The notes below the pieces were generated by a model. That model ran no database searches and had not been told where the DNA came from. It saw nothing but the letters and a program-made list of their open reading frames with translations. 64,000 nt of DNA. Source: Sellimonas catena (GTDB taxonomy: Bacteria; Bacillota; Clostridia; Lachnospirales; Lachnospiraceae). Numbering within the stretch: the first letter of the stretch is position 1; every line of letters begins with the position of its first letter. The DNA lies in NCBI RefSeq assembly GCF_045063725.1, contig NZ_CP173695.1. One strand, written 5' to 3'. Both the position numbers and the translations under genes were made by a program. Positions 1 to 9,436 of the stretch are shown one piece after another.

Positions 1-1270
1 CAGCCGCTCCCACTGTGCTTGTGTATACAACCGGAATAATAGCTTTCTTTTCGCTTTGCCTGTTAATTTCCCGCAATACATCAATACCGGTAAATGCGCT
101 GTGACTAATATCTTCCCATAACTGATTTTGAATTTTGCGTGTCCTTTCAACAAAATTACTTGGATATTCGGGACTGATTTCCAAAATATCTACCTCAGTA
201 AAGTCTCCCACGATTTCATTAATTTGAGAATGTATTGACGGTCTGTTTAATATGGTAATGTCTATACAGAAATCTTTTCTTTTTGACCAACGTCCAATAA
301 TCTCTGCATATGCGGATAAAACTACTCCCGAGGGAGTAAGCCTCTGCATTCTCGCCTTTTCACATAATTTGCTCCAATTTTCCGGCGTAATGAAATGTCT
401 GTATTGTGTAAAAGTAACTTTTTCACATTTCGATTCTGGTAAAATCGGCAGTTCCGGTGCATCTGGGAAGTTCTGCAACCGCTTTTTCCAATACTCACAA
501 TCCCGATCTTTTTTCGTACGCACTTCTTCATCATTTTCATGTTCTTTTTGATATACCAGTACATCCCTGAATGATACCTGCAGAGGTTTCAGATTTTTTC
601 CATCTTCGTAATAGAATGCATCCAAATCATTCAATATAGTCTTCATACTAATAAAATCAGATAACAGCATATCAATAGAAAAATGAAGAATACTCTTATC
701 AATCGTGTCTGTCAGATACAGATCAAAAAGTGGCCAACAGTCCGCCTGATACTGCTTATGCGCCAACTCAGCCCTGATTTCATTAAGTTTTGAATCCGTA
801 GTTTCGGCTCCAGCTTCCTTCATATTAAAATAGGTAAGTTTCGGCAAGTCAACATGCTCCAAAATCTTCTGTGTACCATTTTGAAGAAAAACAGCACGTA
901 ACATATCATGCCGCATAATCACTTTATGCCAAGCACTCTCCAACCTTTCTGCATCCATATGAGGCATTGACAATTCAAAATATGCATGGCATCCAACACC
1001 GCCATATTCATAATTATGATTTCTGCCAAGTAAATAGGCAGACTGAATACCTGTAAGAGGAAACGGTTCATATCGTTTGGATAAGTCCGCTTTGAGCGCG
1101 GACTTATCCTTTCTCTCATAATATTCAATCAATTTTTCTTTCACATTTCGCAGTTTTACTTTATCTTCAGCATTTAATGTTCCTGACGGCGCTTTAAATT
1201 TTAACTGACCATTTTCAACCCAGAATTTCACACCCCGGTCTTCATATGCTTTAATTAAATCCTCCATCAT
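1..1270 (-). CDS. NRPS subunit, docking domain plus cyclization (Cy) domain, 3' part outside window
   Basis: The frame starts with ATG at 1270 and stays open to the left edge (423 codons, no stop), so the protein is incomplete. Residues about 1-52 look like a TubC-type N-terminal docking domain. Residues about 68-423 are a condensation-superfamily domain that carries D-x4-D (D200, D205) in place of HHxxxDG, and VGDFTE near 354, both hallmarks of heterocyclization domains, which condense and cyclize Cys/Ser/Thr. The ATG overlaps the TAA of the upstream synthetase as TAATG, and its ribosome binding site GAAGGAG lies in that gene's last codons, so the two are translationally coupled. A second in-frame ATG at 1267 is an alternative start. 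Downstream A and PCP domains are expected beyond the edge but not seen. Confidence 0.88.
   Translation of the reverse strand, partial: MMEDLIKAYEDRGVKFWVENGQLKFKAPSGTLNAEDKVKLRNVKEKLIEYYERKDKSALKADLSKRYEPFPLTGIQSAYLLGRNHNYEYGGVGCHAYFELSMPHMDAERLESAWHKVIMRHDMLRAVFLQNGTQKILEHVDLPKLTYFNMKEAGAETTDSKLNEIRAELAHKQYQADCWPLFDLYLTDTIDKSILHFSIDMLLSDFISMKTILNDLDAFYYEDGKNLKPLQVSFRDVLVYQKEHENDEEVRTKKDRDCEYWKKRLQNFPDAPELPILPESKCEKVTFTQYRHFITPENWSKLCEKARMQRLTPSGVVLSAYAEIIGRWSKRKDFCIDITILNRPSIHSQINEIVGDFTEVDILEISPEYPSNFVERTRKIQNQLWEDISHSAFTGIDVLREINRQSEKKAIIPVVYTSTVGAA
1079..1109. repeat. 12-bp perfect inverted repeat inside NRPS coding sequence
   Basis: Arms GGATAAGTCCGC (1079-1090) and GCGGACTTATCC (1098-1109) match perfectly around a 7-base loop. 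It lies in codons about 54-64 of the NRPS subunit, in the linker between docking and Cy domains. It has no T-tract, so it is not a standard terminator. Confidence 0.8.
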
Positions 1271-4200
1271 TATAAAACTCCTTCTTCGTATTCTGTATTT
1301 TCTTCTACGTCTAATAAAGAAACCAACTTTTCAATCTGTTCTGCGAGAAGTGCAACAGTTGGTAACGCAAATAACGTTTGAATAGCCAAGTCATTCGGCA
1401 GGCCTTCTGTCGCATTTAATTCAGAAATAATCTTCACTGCCTTCAAAGAATCTCCCCCGCACATAAAGAAATCATCATCTCGTGAAATTTCCTTAGTTCC
1501 TAAAACTCTTTCCCATATAGCAGCAATCTTCACTTCTAATTCTCCCTGCGGTGCTTCCTTTTTCTTTTCTTCCGAGATCTGTCCCTGATAGCCTCCAAGA
1601 ATTTTTCTTAAAGCTTTTCTATCAACCTTACCATTAACACTCAAAGGCAACTGCTCCATCACAAGTATTTTTCCCGGAACCATATATTCAGGAAGTTTCT
1701 TGCCTAAGTATTCGTGAAGAATCTTTTCCACGTTCTTATTATCGCAACAATCAGAATCCTCATTCAAAACAACTGCCGCTGCCAATCCGCTTTTATCTTC
1801 TTCTACAACCACAACAGCACTCTTGATAAGCTCATGTGTTAATAAAACATTTTCTGCTTCTCCCAGTTCAATACGATGTCCTCTAACCTTAACTTGAGTG
1901 TCTTCTCTTCCTAAGAATTCAATGTTTCCATCAGGCCAGTAACGTCCTAAATCACCGGTATAATACAATCTCTCATGAGTAACTGGATGATTGATGAATC
2001 TTTCCTCCGTTCTTTTACGGTCCTTCCAATAACCACGAGCCAATCCTTCGCCGGCAATAAACAATCTGCCTGCCACCCAGTTCGGGCAGTCATTCATTTC
2101 CTGATCCAGAACATAAAATTTCTGATTAGTTAATGGCTTTCCATAAGGAATACTTGTCCAACCATCCTTTACGGATTCAACTTCATAGTAATTAGACCAA
2201 ATAGATGCTTCAGTTGCTCCACCCATACTTATCATTCTTACAGATTCTGAATGCATTTTTATCATTTCTGGCAATTCCATAGGAATCCAGTCTCCGCTCA
2301 TAATAACTACCCGCAATGGTAATTTTGTATCCGGTTTTGTTGAAAGAAATTCCATGAACATCTGCATGAATGCCGGTACGCTGTTCCAAACAGTGATTTT
2401 ATTTTCCTGCATGATTTCCAACCAGTGCTGCGGTTCTTTTACCTGTTTTGCATCAGGAATTACCACTGTACCTCCTGCAATCAAAAGTCCAAAAATATCA
2501 TAGACTGACAAATCAAAATTCAGATTTGATAGTGCAATACATTTATCATCCTTCCCAACTGCGAAGCGTTCATTTACATCTATAATTGTATTAACGGCAG
2601 CCCGATGTTCGATCATTACACCTTTCGGCATTCCTGTTGAACCTGATGTATAAATTACATAAGCCAAATCATTACCCGTTGCAATACTCTCAAAATCTGT
2701 AGTATCTATGCTCTCTACATCCACACCATCAACACAGATTATTGTTGTATCTTCCGGCCAGTTTACCTCTCTGTTTACTTTTTCCTGTGTCAATACTACC
2801 TTGACAGATGCATTTTTCAAAAGAAGATGTACTCTTTCCTCCGGGAATGAAGGATCAATTGGTAAGTATGCTGCTCCTGCCTTTAATATGGAGATTGCCG
2901 CTACAATTTGTTCCCAGCCTTTTTCCATCACAATAGCCACCAAAGAGTTTCTTTCCACATTTTCACGCTGTAAAATATGTCCGATCCCGGTAGAATACCG
3001 TTCCAGTTCACCATAGGATAATTTTCTTTCATTATTAATAATCGCAATCCGCTCTGGATTCTCTTTCATGCTTTTTTCAACTAAAGAGATTAATGTTTCA
3101 TCCGGAATCTTACCATTTACGGAATTTGCCAATTCCCTATTTTCCATATTTGGAATTTGAACAAGAGAATTTGATTCACGATTCCATGCTTCCTGTTCTG
3201 TAGAAAGCACTTCTAAAAGTGAAATATATGCCGCAAACATTTCATCTAACACACCTGCCGGGAAAATATCCTGTACGGCATCCCAAGTCAAAACAAGGCG
3301 CTCATTTTGTTCTGTTACCTGATGGTCAATCCATACCTGTGGTGTTTGTGAAAGGCCATAAACCATTTCGCCAAAATATTCTTCTTGTTCATTGCTGCCA
3401 CCCTGTTTAATTCCAAGCCCGCTTGTAAATACGATAGGCATGATGGCCGCGTTGCGTATTTCCTGCTTTTTGCTAATTTCCCGTTCCAACTCCACGCCAC
3501 TGTAATATGGATGTGCCAGATCAGACCATAGCTGTTGCTGCAGATTCTTACACCGTTCTAAGAATGATTTCCCTGCTGTATTATCTATTGATAACAATGT
3601 AAGCGAAGTAAAGTCTCCAACCACATCCATGATTTGATTATGAATAGGCAACCGATTAAATCTCGTCAAATTAATTGTAAATTTTTGAGATTTGCTCCAT
3701 CTTCCAAGCACTTCGGCATAAGCTGTCATCAATACTCCGGAGGCTGTCAGGCCATTCTGAGAAGCCATATTTTTAATCGCTGACCATTGGCTACCAGTCA
3801 ATTTTGACTCATAACGAATAAATTTCTGTACTGCCGTATTCCCATTTTCTTTTATAACTGGCAATTCGGGAGCCGGGAAAATATCTGGAAGTCTCTTCTG
3901 CCAATATTCTTCATCTCTCTTATAAAACTCAGTTTTCTTAATATCTTCATATGCCAGAACATAATCTCTAAAAGATAAATCAAGCGGTTCAACTTCCTTT
4001 TCCGGATTGTCATATAACATTTTCCATTCCCGTAAAATCAGGAACATACTCCAGCCATCAAAAATAATGTTGTCAAAACTAATATGTAAGCGTACATTTC
4101 CTCCCGGAAGTTTTGAAAATCTTACATCAAATAACGGCCACTTAGAAGTATCAAAAATCTGATATGCCATCTCTTTCCTGATTGATTCGAGTTTCTCGTC

Positions 4201-7200
4201 TACAGTCTCTTCCTGTGAGGCCAAATCATATACTTTTATTTCATACTCTGGAACATTACTCAATATTTTCTGATTCTGACCGTCATTCAAAAATACTGCT
4301 CGCATCATTCCATGGCGCAAAATCAATCTTCTCCATTTTTCTTCCGCCAAATCCGTATCTAATCCACCACAATCCATTTCAAAATAGCAATGCGTTGATA
4401 CATCTCCTAAAGCAAATCCACCGTTTCTTCCCAGCCAGTATGACTGCTGAACATCCGTCAATGGGAACGGTTCTCCCCATTCCTTTGGTTTCGGAGAAAC
4501 CATTTCAAGTTTTTCTGCATTCATATTTTTTACTTCACAATCTTCTAACATGGATGCAATACTTATTGCCTGTTCTGCAAAAATTGGATTTGAGAAAATC
4601 TTTTCCAGCGATAAGTTAATGTTGAACTTTTTGTTAATTTCTGCATTTAACTGCGTAGCAAGAAGAGAGTCTCCTCCCAATTCAAAGTAATTGTCATTCC
4701 TGCTAATATTTTCAGTATGTAATACTGTTTTCCAAATTGCAGCCAATTCTTTTTCTACAGCAGTTTCCGGTTCCTGAAATTGATCCTTTGCATTTTCTCT
4801 CGTCTCACCGACTGGAACAGGGAGGGCCTTTCTATCAACTTTACCATTTGCAGATAATGGAAATTTATCTATTTCCATAAATGCTGTAGGAATCATATAC
4901 GATGGGATCATGTTCTCTAAATATGCTTTCAATTTTGTAGAATTAAAAGCATATGTTTCTGGTTGAGCCAACGCTACAATAACTCCCTGATTATAAATCG
5001 GTAAATCAAGCTGATCATTTGGGGCTGTATTAACCTTTGCAAATCCGCATTTAAGAACCGCATCACTCCATTGGTCTTTTGTTAATAATGGTTTTCCAGT
5101 GCCTTTCCTCTCATCTGTAACAGTTGAAAAACCTTTTTCTAATATTCCGGTACTTACATGTTGTAAAATTGTATTCTCTGTAGTTTCAAGAAGAATTAAC
5201 AATCCGCCTGCTCGCAGATATTCGCCTGCATATTTTAAGGATGCTTTAATATCTCTGCAACGATGCAATGTACTTACTGCAAGAACTACATCAAAATAAT
5301 GCATTGCAAGTCCTTGTGTATTAGGAGCTGAATTTATATCCAGATTCTCATAATGTACTCTGGAATTATTTTTGAATTTTTCTTTTGCTTGGTTAAGATA
5401 ATAAGAAGATGCGTCTGTACACACATATTCATATTCTATACCATCCATACAATCCAATAATTCCGAAGTCAGCCCCAAATTTCTTGCACCTAATTCCATA
5501 ATTCTAACGGTCTGACCAGCAGTACCCTCTTTTTTCTGAAAGGACAATATATTTTTTATTGTCCGCTTGCATTCAATAGCTCCAGGCAGTGTTGCCATAT
5601 AGGCATCTGGAGATATATAATCTTCTTTTGCAAGAAGCTGTGGCGTATCCATATTTCCTGTCATAATCGCATGGCAGTATTTTTTGAACTGTTCTAAATA
5701 CTTCAACGCATCGTCGATTTCATGTTTCCACTCCGGATATTTTTCAATAAACGCAACTCTATCCATTTCTTTTGGACTAGAACAATTTACAAAATAATCT
5801 TCTTCCGCGAGTATTCGCCCAATTTTTACCAATTCATTTACCCATTGCTGAATTAACTCCTGATAGGATAAATCTATTCCCGCACTCATAAGCAGCGCCG
5901 AAAGTTTATATTTTGTTCCAGGTTCCACCCAAATACCTAATGTACGCATAAGAGAATACATATACTCTCTGCTGACTTCATCAAGGCAGTTTGCAAGTGT
6001 CAAATATTCCTGCACGTTATTTTCTGCAGTTACTTCTGCCACACCTTCTTTTAAATCAGCCCAAAGTCTATCCCATTTATACATCAAATCAGTATCCGAC
6101 ACTTTATTGACATCAAAAAGACTTTCCGGGTACCCGTTTTCTGGAATAATATATCCTGCCAAGTATTTATTCCCCTGAACATCACCAACAGCTGCTGCTA
6201 CCGATTTCTTAACACCAGGGTATTTATTCATCGCAGCTTCAATTTCTCCCAATTCAATCCTGTGTCCACGAATTTTTACCTGAAAATCTTTTCTTCCAAG
6301 AAATTCAATATTTCCATCAGCCCAATAACGCCCAAGATCTCCAGTCTTATACCAGCGATTTTCATTCCAATTAACGAAACTTTTATCTGTAATTTCGGAG
6401 TCCCCGATATATCCTTTTGCTACACCGGTACCTCCAATCCATAATTCTCCTGGTACCCATGTTGGGCAATCTCTTCCTTTTGAATCCACTACTCTGTAAT
6501 ACTGATTTTTCAACGGTTTTCCATATGGTATAGAACTCCATTCCTCTGGTACTGGCAATTCTACATCAAAAAAATTGGACCAAATTGAAGCTTCCGTGGC
6601 TCCACCCATAGATAAAAGATGAGAATTTTTTGCAACGTGATTTAATCTTTCTGGAATATCCATGCCAATCCAGTCACCAGAAAGCATAGCCAATCTTAAT
6701 GAAGGAATTTCTTTTCCCTTTCCTTCCGCTACGATTAACAGCATATTCAATAAAGTCGGAACAGAATTCCACAATGTCACACTATGGCGCTCAGCAATAT
6801 CCAACCATACTTCTGCATCTCTACTATTACTGTCTTTAATTAAAATCAATGTACCACCCGCACTCAAGATTCCAAAAATGTCATATACTGATAAGTCAAA
6901 ATCATAGGATGAAACAGCAATGATTTTATCGTCAGCAGATACCCTGTACTGTTTATTAATTGTCTCAATTGTATTGACAGCAGCAAAGTGAGCAATTTCC
7001 ACTCCTTTAGGTTCTCCTGTAGAGCCAGAAGTAAAAATTACATAAGCAGTATTACTATCCGGATAATTTTCAATAGTATTTAGCGGTTCATATGCATCTG
7101 CCTCCATAACATCCAACACCGTAACAGTTTCTGGCCACTCCAGTTCCTTTTTCAGTCTTGTATCTGTAATAGCAAACTTTATATCTGACTTACTATAAAT

Positions 7201-7434
7201 CCTTTCCCGTCTGCTCAAAGGCTGATTAACATTGATAGGTATATATCCAGCTCCTGCAGCCAAAATACCCAAAATAGAAATAATCTGTTTGATGCCCTGG
7301 CTCTTAGCGCCGGGATTGTCATTCCCATATCCTTCCAGAAGGTTTACGACACCCCACACGCCAAGACCTGCACCGATTGCGACTACAAGAGTTTTTAAAG
7401 TTGTAATTGCACTGCTAAAAAACGCCATATACAT
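1270..7434 (-). CDS. Maff2::NRPS fusion: A'(MT/E-like)-PCP-Cy-A-PCP synthetase
   Basis: The protein has 2054 residues. Residues 1-50 are the start of a Maff2 conjugative-element protein. From residue 51 the sequence is an adenylation domain lacking its first ~100 residues (A3 TSGSTG 135-140, TGDLG 364-368). A methyltransferase-like insert (about 430-820) sits before NGKVDRKAL at 863-871. Then follow PCP1 (LGGDSL, Ser923), a Cy domain (about 990-1410, D1121-x4-D1126), a complete second A domain (about 1450-1945) and PCP2 (CGGDSL, Ser1996). Both A domains carry FDLSVYDIFG and GGATEASIW; by alignment to GrsA their codes read about DLYN-(M/I)-S-M-I-W, close to the cysteine code of pyochelin and yersiniabactin synthetases. 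The product is therefore predicted to contain thiazolines. Module 1 is probably inactive as drawn because half its A core and any upstream condensation domain are missing. If translated, the Maff2 start ATG is at 7434 or, better, 7428. Confidence 0.85.
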   Translation of the reverse strand: MYMAFFSSAITTLKTLVVAIGAGLGVWGVVNLLEGYGNDNPGAKSQGIKQIISILGILAAGAGYIPINVNQPLSRRERIYSKSDIKFAITDTRLKKELEWPETVTVLDVMEADAYEPLNTIENYPDSNTAYVIFTSGSTGEPKGVEIAHFAAVNTIETINKQYRVSADDKIIAVSSYDFDLSVYDIFGILSAGGTLILIKDSNSRDAEVWLDIAERHSVTLWNSVPTLLNMLLIVAEGKGKEIPSLRLAMLSGDWIGMDIPERLNHVAKNSHLLSMGGATEASIWSNFFDVELPVPEEWSSIPYGKPLKNQYYRVVDSKGRDCPTWVPGELWIGGTGVAKGYIGDSEITDKSFVNWNENRWYKTGDLGRYWADGNIEFLGRKDFQVKIRGHRIELGEIEAAMNKYPGVKKSVAAAVGDVQGNKYLAGYIIPENGYPESLFDVNKVSDTDLMYKWDRLWADLKEGVAEVTAENNVQEYLTLANCLDEVSREYMYSLMRTLGIWVEPGTKYKLSALLMSAGIDLSYQELIQQWVNELVKIGRILAEEDYFVNCSSPKEMDRVAFIEKYPEWKHEIDDALKYLEQFKKYCHAIMTGNMDTPQLLAKEDYISPDAYMATLPGAIECKRTIKNILSFQKKEGTAGQTVRIMELGARNLGLTSELLDCMDGIEYEYVCTDASSYYLNQAKEKFKNNSRVHYENLDINSAPNTQGLAMHYFDVVLAVSTLHRCRDIKASLKYAGEYLRAGGLLILLETTENTILQHVSTGILEKGFSTVTDERKGTGKPLLTKDQWSDAVLKCGFAKVNTAPNDQLDLPIYNQGVIVALAQPETYAFNSTKLKAYLENMIPSYMIPTAFMEIDKFPLSANGKVDRKALPVPVGETRENAKDQFQEPETAVEKELAAIWKTVLHTENISRNDNYFELGGDSLLATQLNAEINKKFNINLSLEKIFSNPIFAEQAISIASMLEDCEVKNMNAEKLEMVSPKPKEWGEPFPLTDVQQSYWLGRNGGFALGDVSTHCYFEMDCGGLDTDLAEEKWRRLILRHGMMRAVFLNDGQNQKILSNVPEYEIKVYDLASQEETVDEKLESIRKEMAYQIFDTSKWPLFDVRFSKLPGGNVRLHISFDNIIFDGWSMFLILREWKMLYDNPEKEVEPLDLSFRDYVLAYEDIKKTEFYKRDEEYWQKRLPDIFPAPELPVIKENGNTAVQKFIRYESKLTGSQWSAIKNMASQNGLTASGVLMTAYAEVLGRWSKSQKFTINLTRFNRLPIHNQIMDVVGDFTSLTLLSIDNTAGKSFLERCKNLQQQLWSDLAHPYYSGVELEREISKKQEIRNAAIMPIVFTSGLGIKQGGSNEQEEYFGEMVYGLSQTPQVWIDHQVTEQNERLVLTWDAVQDIFPAGVLDEMFAAYISLLEVLSTEQEAWNRESNSLVQIPNMENRELANSVNGKIPDETLISLVEKSMKENPERIAIINNERKLSYGELERYSTGIGHILQRENVERNSLVAIVMEKGWEQIVAAISILKAGAAYLPIDPSFPEERVHLLLKNASVKVVLTQEKVNREVNWPEDTTIICVDGVDVESIDTTDFESIATGNDLAYVIYTSGSTGMPKGVMIEHRAAVNTIIDVNERFAVGKDDKCIALSNLNFDLSVYDIFGLLIAGGTVVIPDAKQVKEPQHWLEIMQENKITVWNSVPAFMQMFMEFLSTKPDTKLPLRVVIMSGDWIPMELPEMIKMHSESVRMISMGGATEASIWSNYYEVESVKDGWTSIPYGKPLTNQKFYVLDQEMNDCPNWVAGRLFIAGEGLARGYWKDRKRTEERFINHPVTHERLYYTGDLGRYWPDGNIEFLGREDTQVKVRGHRIELGEAENVLLTHELIKSAVVVVEEDKSGLAAAVVLNEDSDCCDNKNVEKILHEYLGKKLPEYMVPGKILVMEQLPLSVNGKVDRKALRKILGGYQGQISEEKKKEAPQGELEVKIAAIWERVLGTKEISRDDDFFMCGGDSLKAVKIISELNATEGLPNDLAIQTLFALPTVALLAEQIEKLVSLLDVEENTEYEEGVL
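7285..7434 (-). pseudogene. Maff2-type conjugation protein, first 48-50 codons only
   Basis: The translation from MAFFSSAITTLKTLV through GNDNPGAKSQGIKQ matches from memory the conserved start of Maff2 family mobile-element proteins, small hydrophobic proteins encoded just after the VirD4/TraG gene in Tn1549/CTn-type elements. The position after traG (7550-9436) fits exactly. At codon 50 (7285) Maff2-like sequence ends and AT-rich NRPS A-domain sequence begins in the same frame. The genes that should follow (TrbL-like protein, PrgI, VirB4, NlpC/P60) are absent. Confidence 0.75.
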
Positions 7435-7472
7435 TCACCAAAACTGACTTTTTTCAGGTGTTTACGGGAATG

Positions 7473-7498
7473 AAAAAACACCGACTAAAAAGCCGGCG
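7473..7498 (-). terminator. Probable terminator or attenuator after traG
   Basis: Read on the minus strand, CGCCGGC and GTCGGTG pair (two G-T wobbles) around a TTTTTA loop and are followed by six Ts. It sits between the coupling-protein gene and the Maff2 start and could limit readthrough from the conjugation operon into the NRPS. Confidence 0.55.
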
Positions 7499-7549
7499 CA
7501 CCTAATGTCAGTTATTCCTTTCCTCATTATTTTTCGTTCATTCCCAAGG

Positions 7550-9436
7550 TTACTCCGACAGTTCTACATGAATTACTTCCACCTCTTCTTCAGATTTCGG
7601 TGTGTACTGCGGATTTAACTCTTTCTCAACTTTGTATCGGTTCTTCTCGTTTTCATCTGCAAGAAGCCGATAGTTTTTGTGTTTCGTGATATCATATTTG
7701 TCCGAGAAAAATGGTCTGGCACCACGGATCTGCAGGATACATTTTCCTCCATCCATGACTGCAATCTCATCTTCTGTCATCAGCTGTTTGCCTGTTTTCT
7801 GGTAATTCAATCCAAAAGACTTCTGATTACTCCTCGTCTCCGAAGTGTTATACAGGTCAATGGTTTCCTTACCCAGAAGCTCACTCATTTCCTTTAATGT
7901 GGTCTTCTCTTTCCCACCAAGGAATAAAGTCGTATCACAGTTGCCCAGAATGGTATCTGCACTATCCTTATACATTGCCTTTAACTGACTCTGTGACTGC
8001 AAAATAATAGAAGCAGAGATTTCCCTGCTTCGGATAGTTGCGATCAGCTTGTCAAACTGAGGAATTTGTCCGATGTTGGCAAACTCATCAGCGATGACAC
8101 GCACATGCACCGGAAGTCTTCCACCATATTCATCATCTGCCTTATCGCAAAGCAGATTGAAAAGCTGTGACTGTAACATGGCAATCACAAAGTTAAAGGT
8201 TGTATCTGTGTCGGACATAATCAAGAACAAGGCTGTTTTCCTATCCCCGATCTTATCCAGTTCCATTTCATCGTAAGACATGATCTCACGAAGTTCTGCG
8301 ATATCAAATGGGGCAAGTCTGGCTCCACAGGATATCAAAATCGACTTCGCCGTTTTGCCGGCGGCCATTTTGTATTTTTTATACTGTCTGACCGCAAAGT
8401 GCTGCGGATCTCTTTCTTCCAGTTCCTGGAACATCATATCCACTGGATTCTGGTAAGTTTCATCCTCTTCACGGGTTTCGCTTTCATTCAAAAGATCCAG
8501 AAGAGTATTCAGATTCTTTTCCTCTTCATCACCTTCATACCAGATAAAAGCAATCAGTGCTGTATACAGCAATTTCTCTGCTTTCACCCAAAAATCTTCG
8601 GAAGCTTTTTCCCCTTCGCCTTTGGTATTTACAATGATTGTTGTCACCAGCTTCAGGATATCTTTTTCAGACCGTATATAAGCAAATGGATTGTAATGAA
8701 GCGATTTGGAAAAGTTGATAGTATTCAGAACCTTAATCACATATGGTTCGTGTACCACTTTTCCTGATTTATCTTTCATAATACTTCCATTCTTATCTTT
8801 CTTAGGTGGTCCCTTTGCTAACATCTTCCCGCACTCCTCGATCAGAGTGCCTTTCGGATCTGTAATGACCATGGAACAGTTCATCTGCATGACTGACGGC
8901 TTAACGAAAAATCGAGTTTTTCCGGAACCACTGCCGCCAATGACCACTATATTTTTATTTCTTGCATACTTTGGCTGTTTAGGTCTACTTTCCATAGTCA
9001 ATGCTTCTGTTGCTGTCAATGGAATATTCATCCAGGGATCTTCCGACATATAAGGCTTGATATCCTCTGCGGTTCCCCATCTGGCTGAACCATACTCGAT
9101 GCCTTTCCGTAATTTCTTTGCGTCTGCCTGTTTCTGCCAGACCAACACTTTCAGAACGGCTGCAACAACAATACCTGCTAGCAGATCTTTCCAGTTATTG
9201 CTTAACACAAAACCAGCAAAAATCCGGTCTGCGTGTTCCATTGCATATAATAGTTTGTTCCCCATATCTCCTCCCGGACTGTTCCGGTAAAGAAAAAATG
9301 CCCGGTCAGCATAGAAAGCAGCCAGAGCATAAGGGATATTTGTAAGAACCAGTTTCTTTTTATCCAGGGCGGACAGCTTACCCCCGATTTTATTCTTCCA
9401 CTTCTGCATCAGAGTTTTACCGCTTTTCTTTTTCAT
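7550..9436 (-). CDS. VirD4/TraG-type type IV coupling ATPase
   Basis: This 628-residue ATPase links the relaxosome to the mating channel in conjugation. Two hydrophobic N-terminal stretches (about 30-50 and 82-100) should anchor it in the membrane. The Walker A motif GGSGSGKT is at 167-174 and a Walker B-like segment VRVIADEFANIG is near 445-456, followed by the TraG/TraD-type LQSQSQL region. Size and motifs match the CD1115-type coupling proteins of Firmicute elements. Its start overlaps the PcfB-like gene by 4 bases, so the two are coupled. It appears intact, but the rest of the mating apparatus that should follow is missing from this side. Confidence 0.93.
   Translation of the reverse strand: MKKKSGKTLMQKWKNKIGGKLSALDKKKLVLTNIPYALAAFYADRAFFLYRNSPGGDMGNKLLYAMEHADRIFAGFVLSNNWKDLLAGIVVAAVLKVLVWQKQADAKKLRKGIEYGSARWGTAEDIKPYMSEDPWMNIPLTATEALTMESRPKQPKYARNKNIVVIGGSGSGKTRFFVKPSVMQMNCSMVITDPKGTLIEECGKMLAKGPPKKDKNGSIMKDKSGKVVHEPYVIKVLNTINFSKSLHYNPFAYIRSEKDILKLVTTIIVNTKGEGEKASEDFWVKAEKLLYTALIAFIWYEGDEEEKNLNTLLDLLNESETREEDETYQNPVDMMFQELEERDPQHFAVRQYKKYKMAAGKTAKSILISCGARLAPFDIAELREIMSYDEMELDKIGDRKTALFLIMSDTDTTFNFVIAMLQSQLFNLLCDKADDEYGGRLPVHVRVIADEFANIGQIPQFDKLIATIRSREISASIILQSQSQLKAMYKDSADTILGNCDTTLFLGGKEKTTLKEMSELLGKETIDLYNTSETRSNQKSFGLNYQKTGKQLMTEDEIAVMDGGKCILQIRGARPFFSDKYDITKHKNYRLLADENEKNRYKVEKELNPQYTPKSEEEVEVIHVELSE

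Noticed and set aside
322..1128. Short frames at 322-564 and 919-1128 on the minus strand
   Set aside because: They lie out of frame inside the edge-crossing NRPS gene, whose correct frame has clear Cy-domain motifs.
4182..4619. 145-residue plus-strand frame
   Set aside because: Antisense to the Cy and PCP domains of the NRPS; no ribosome binding site.
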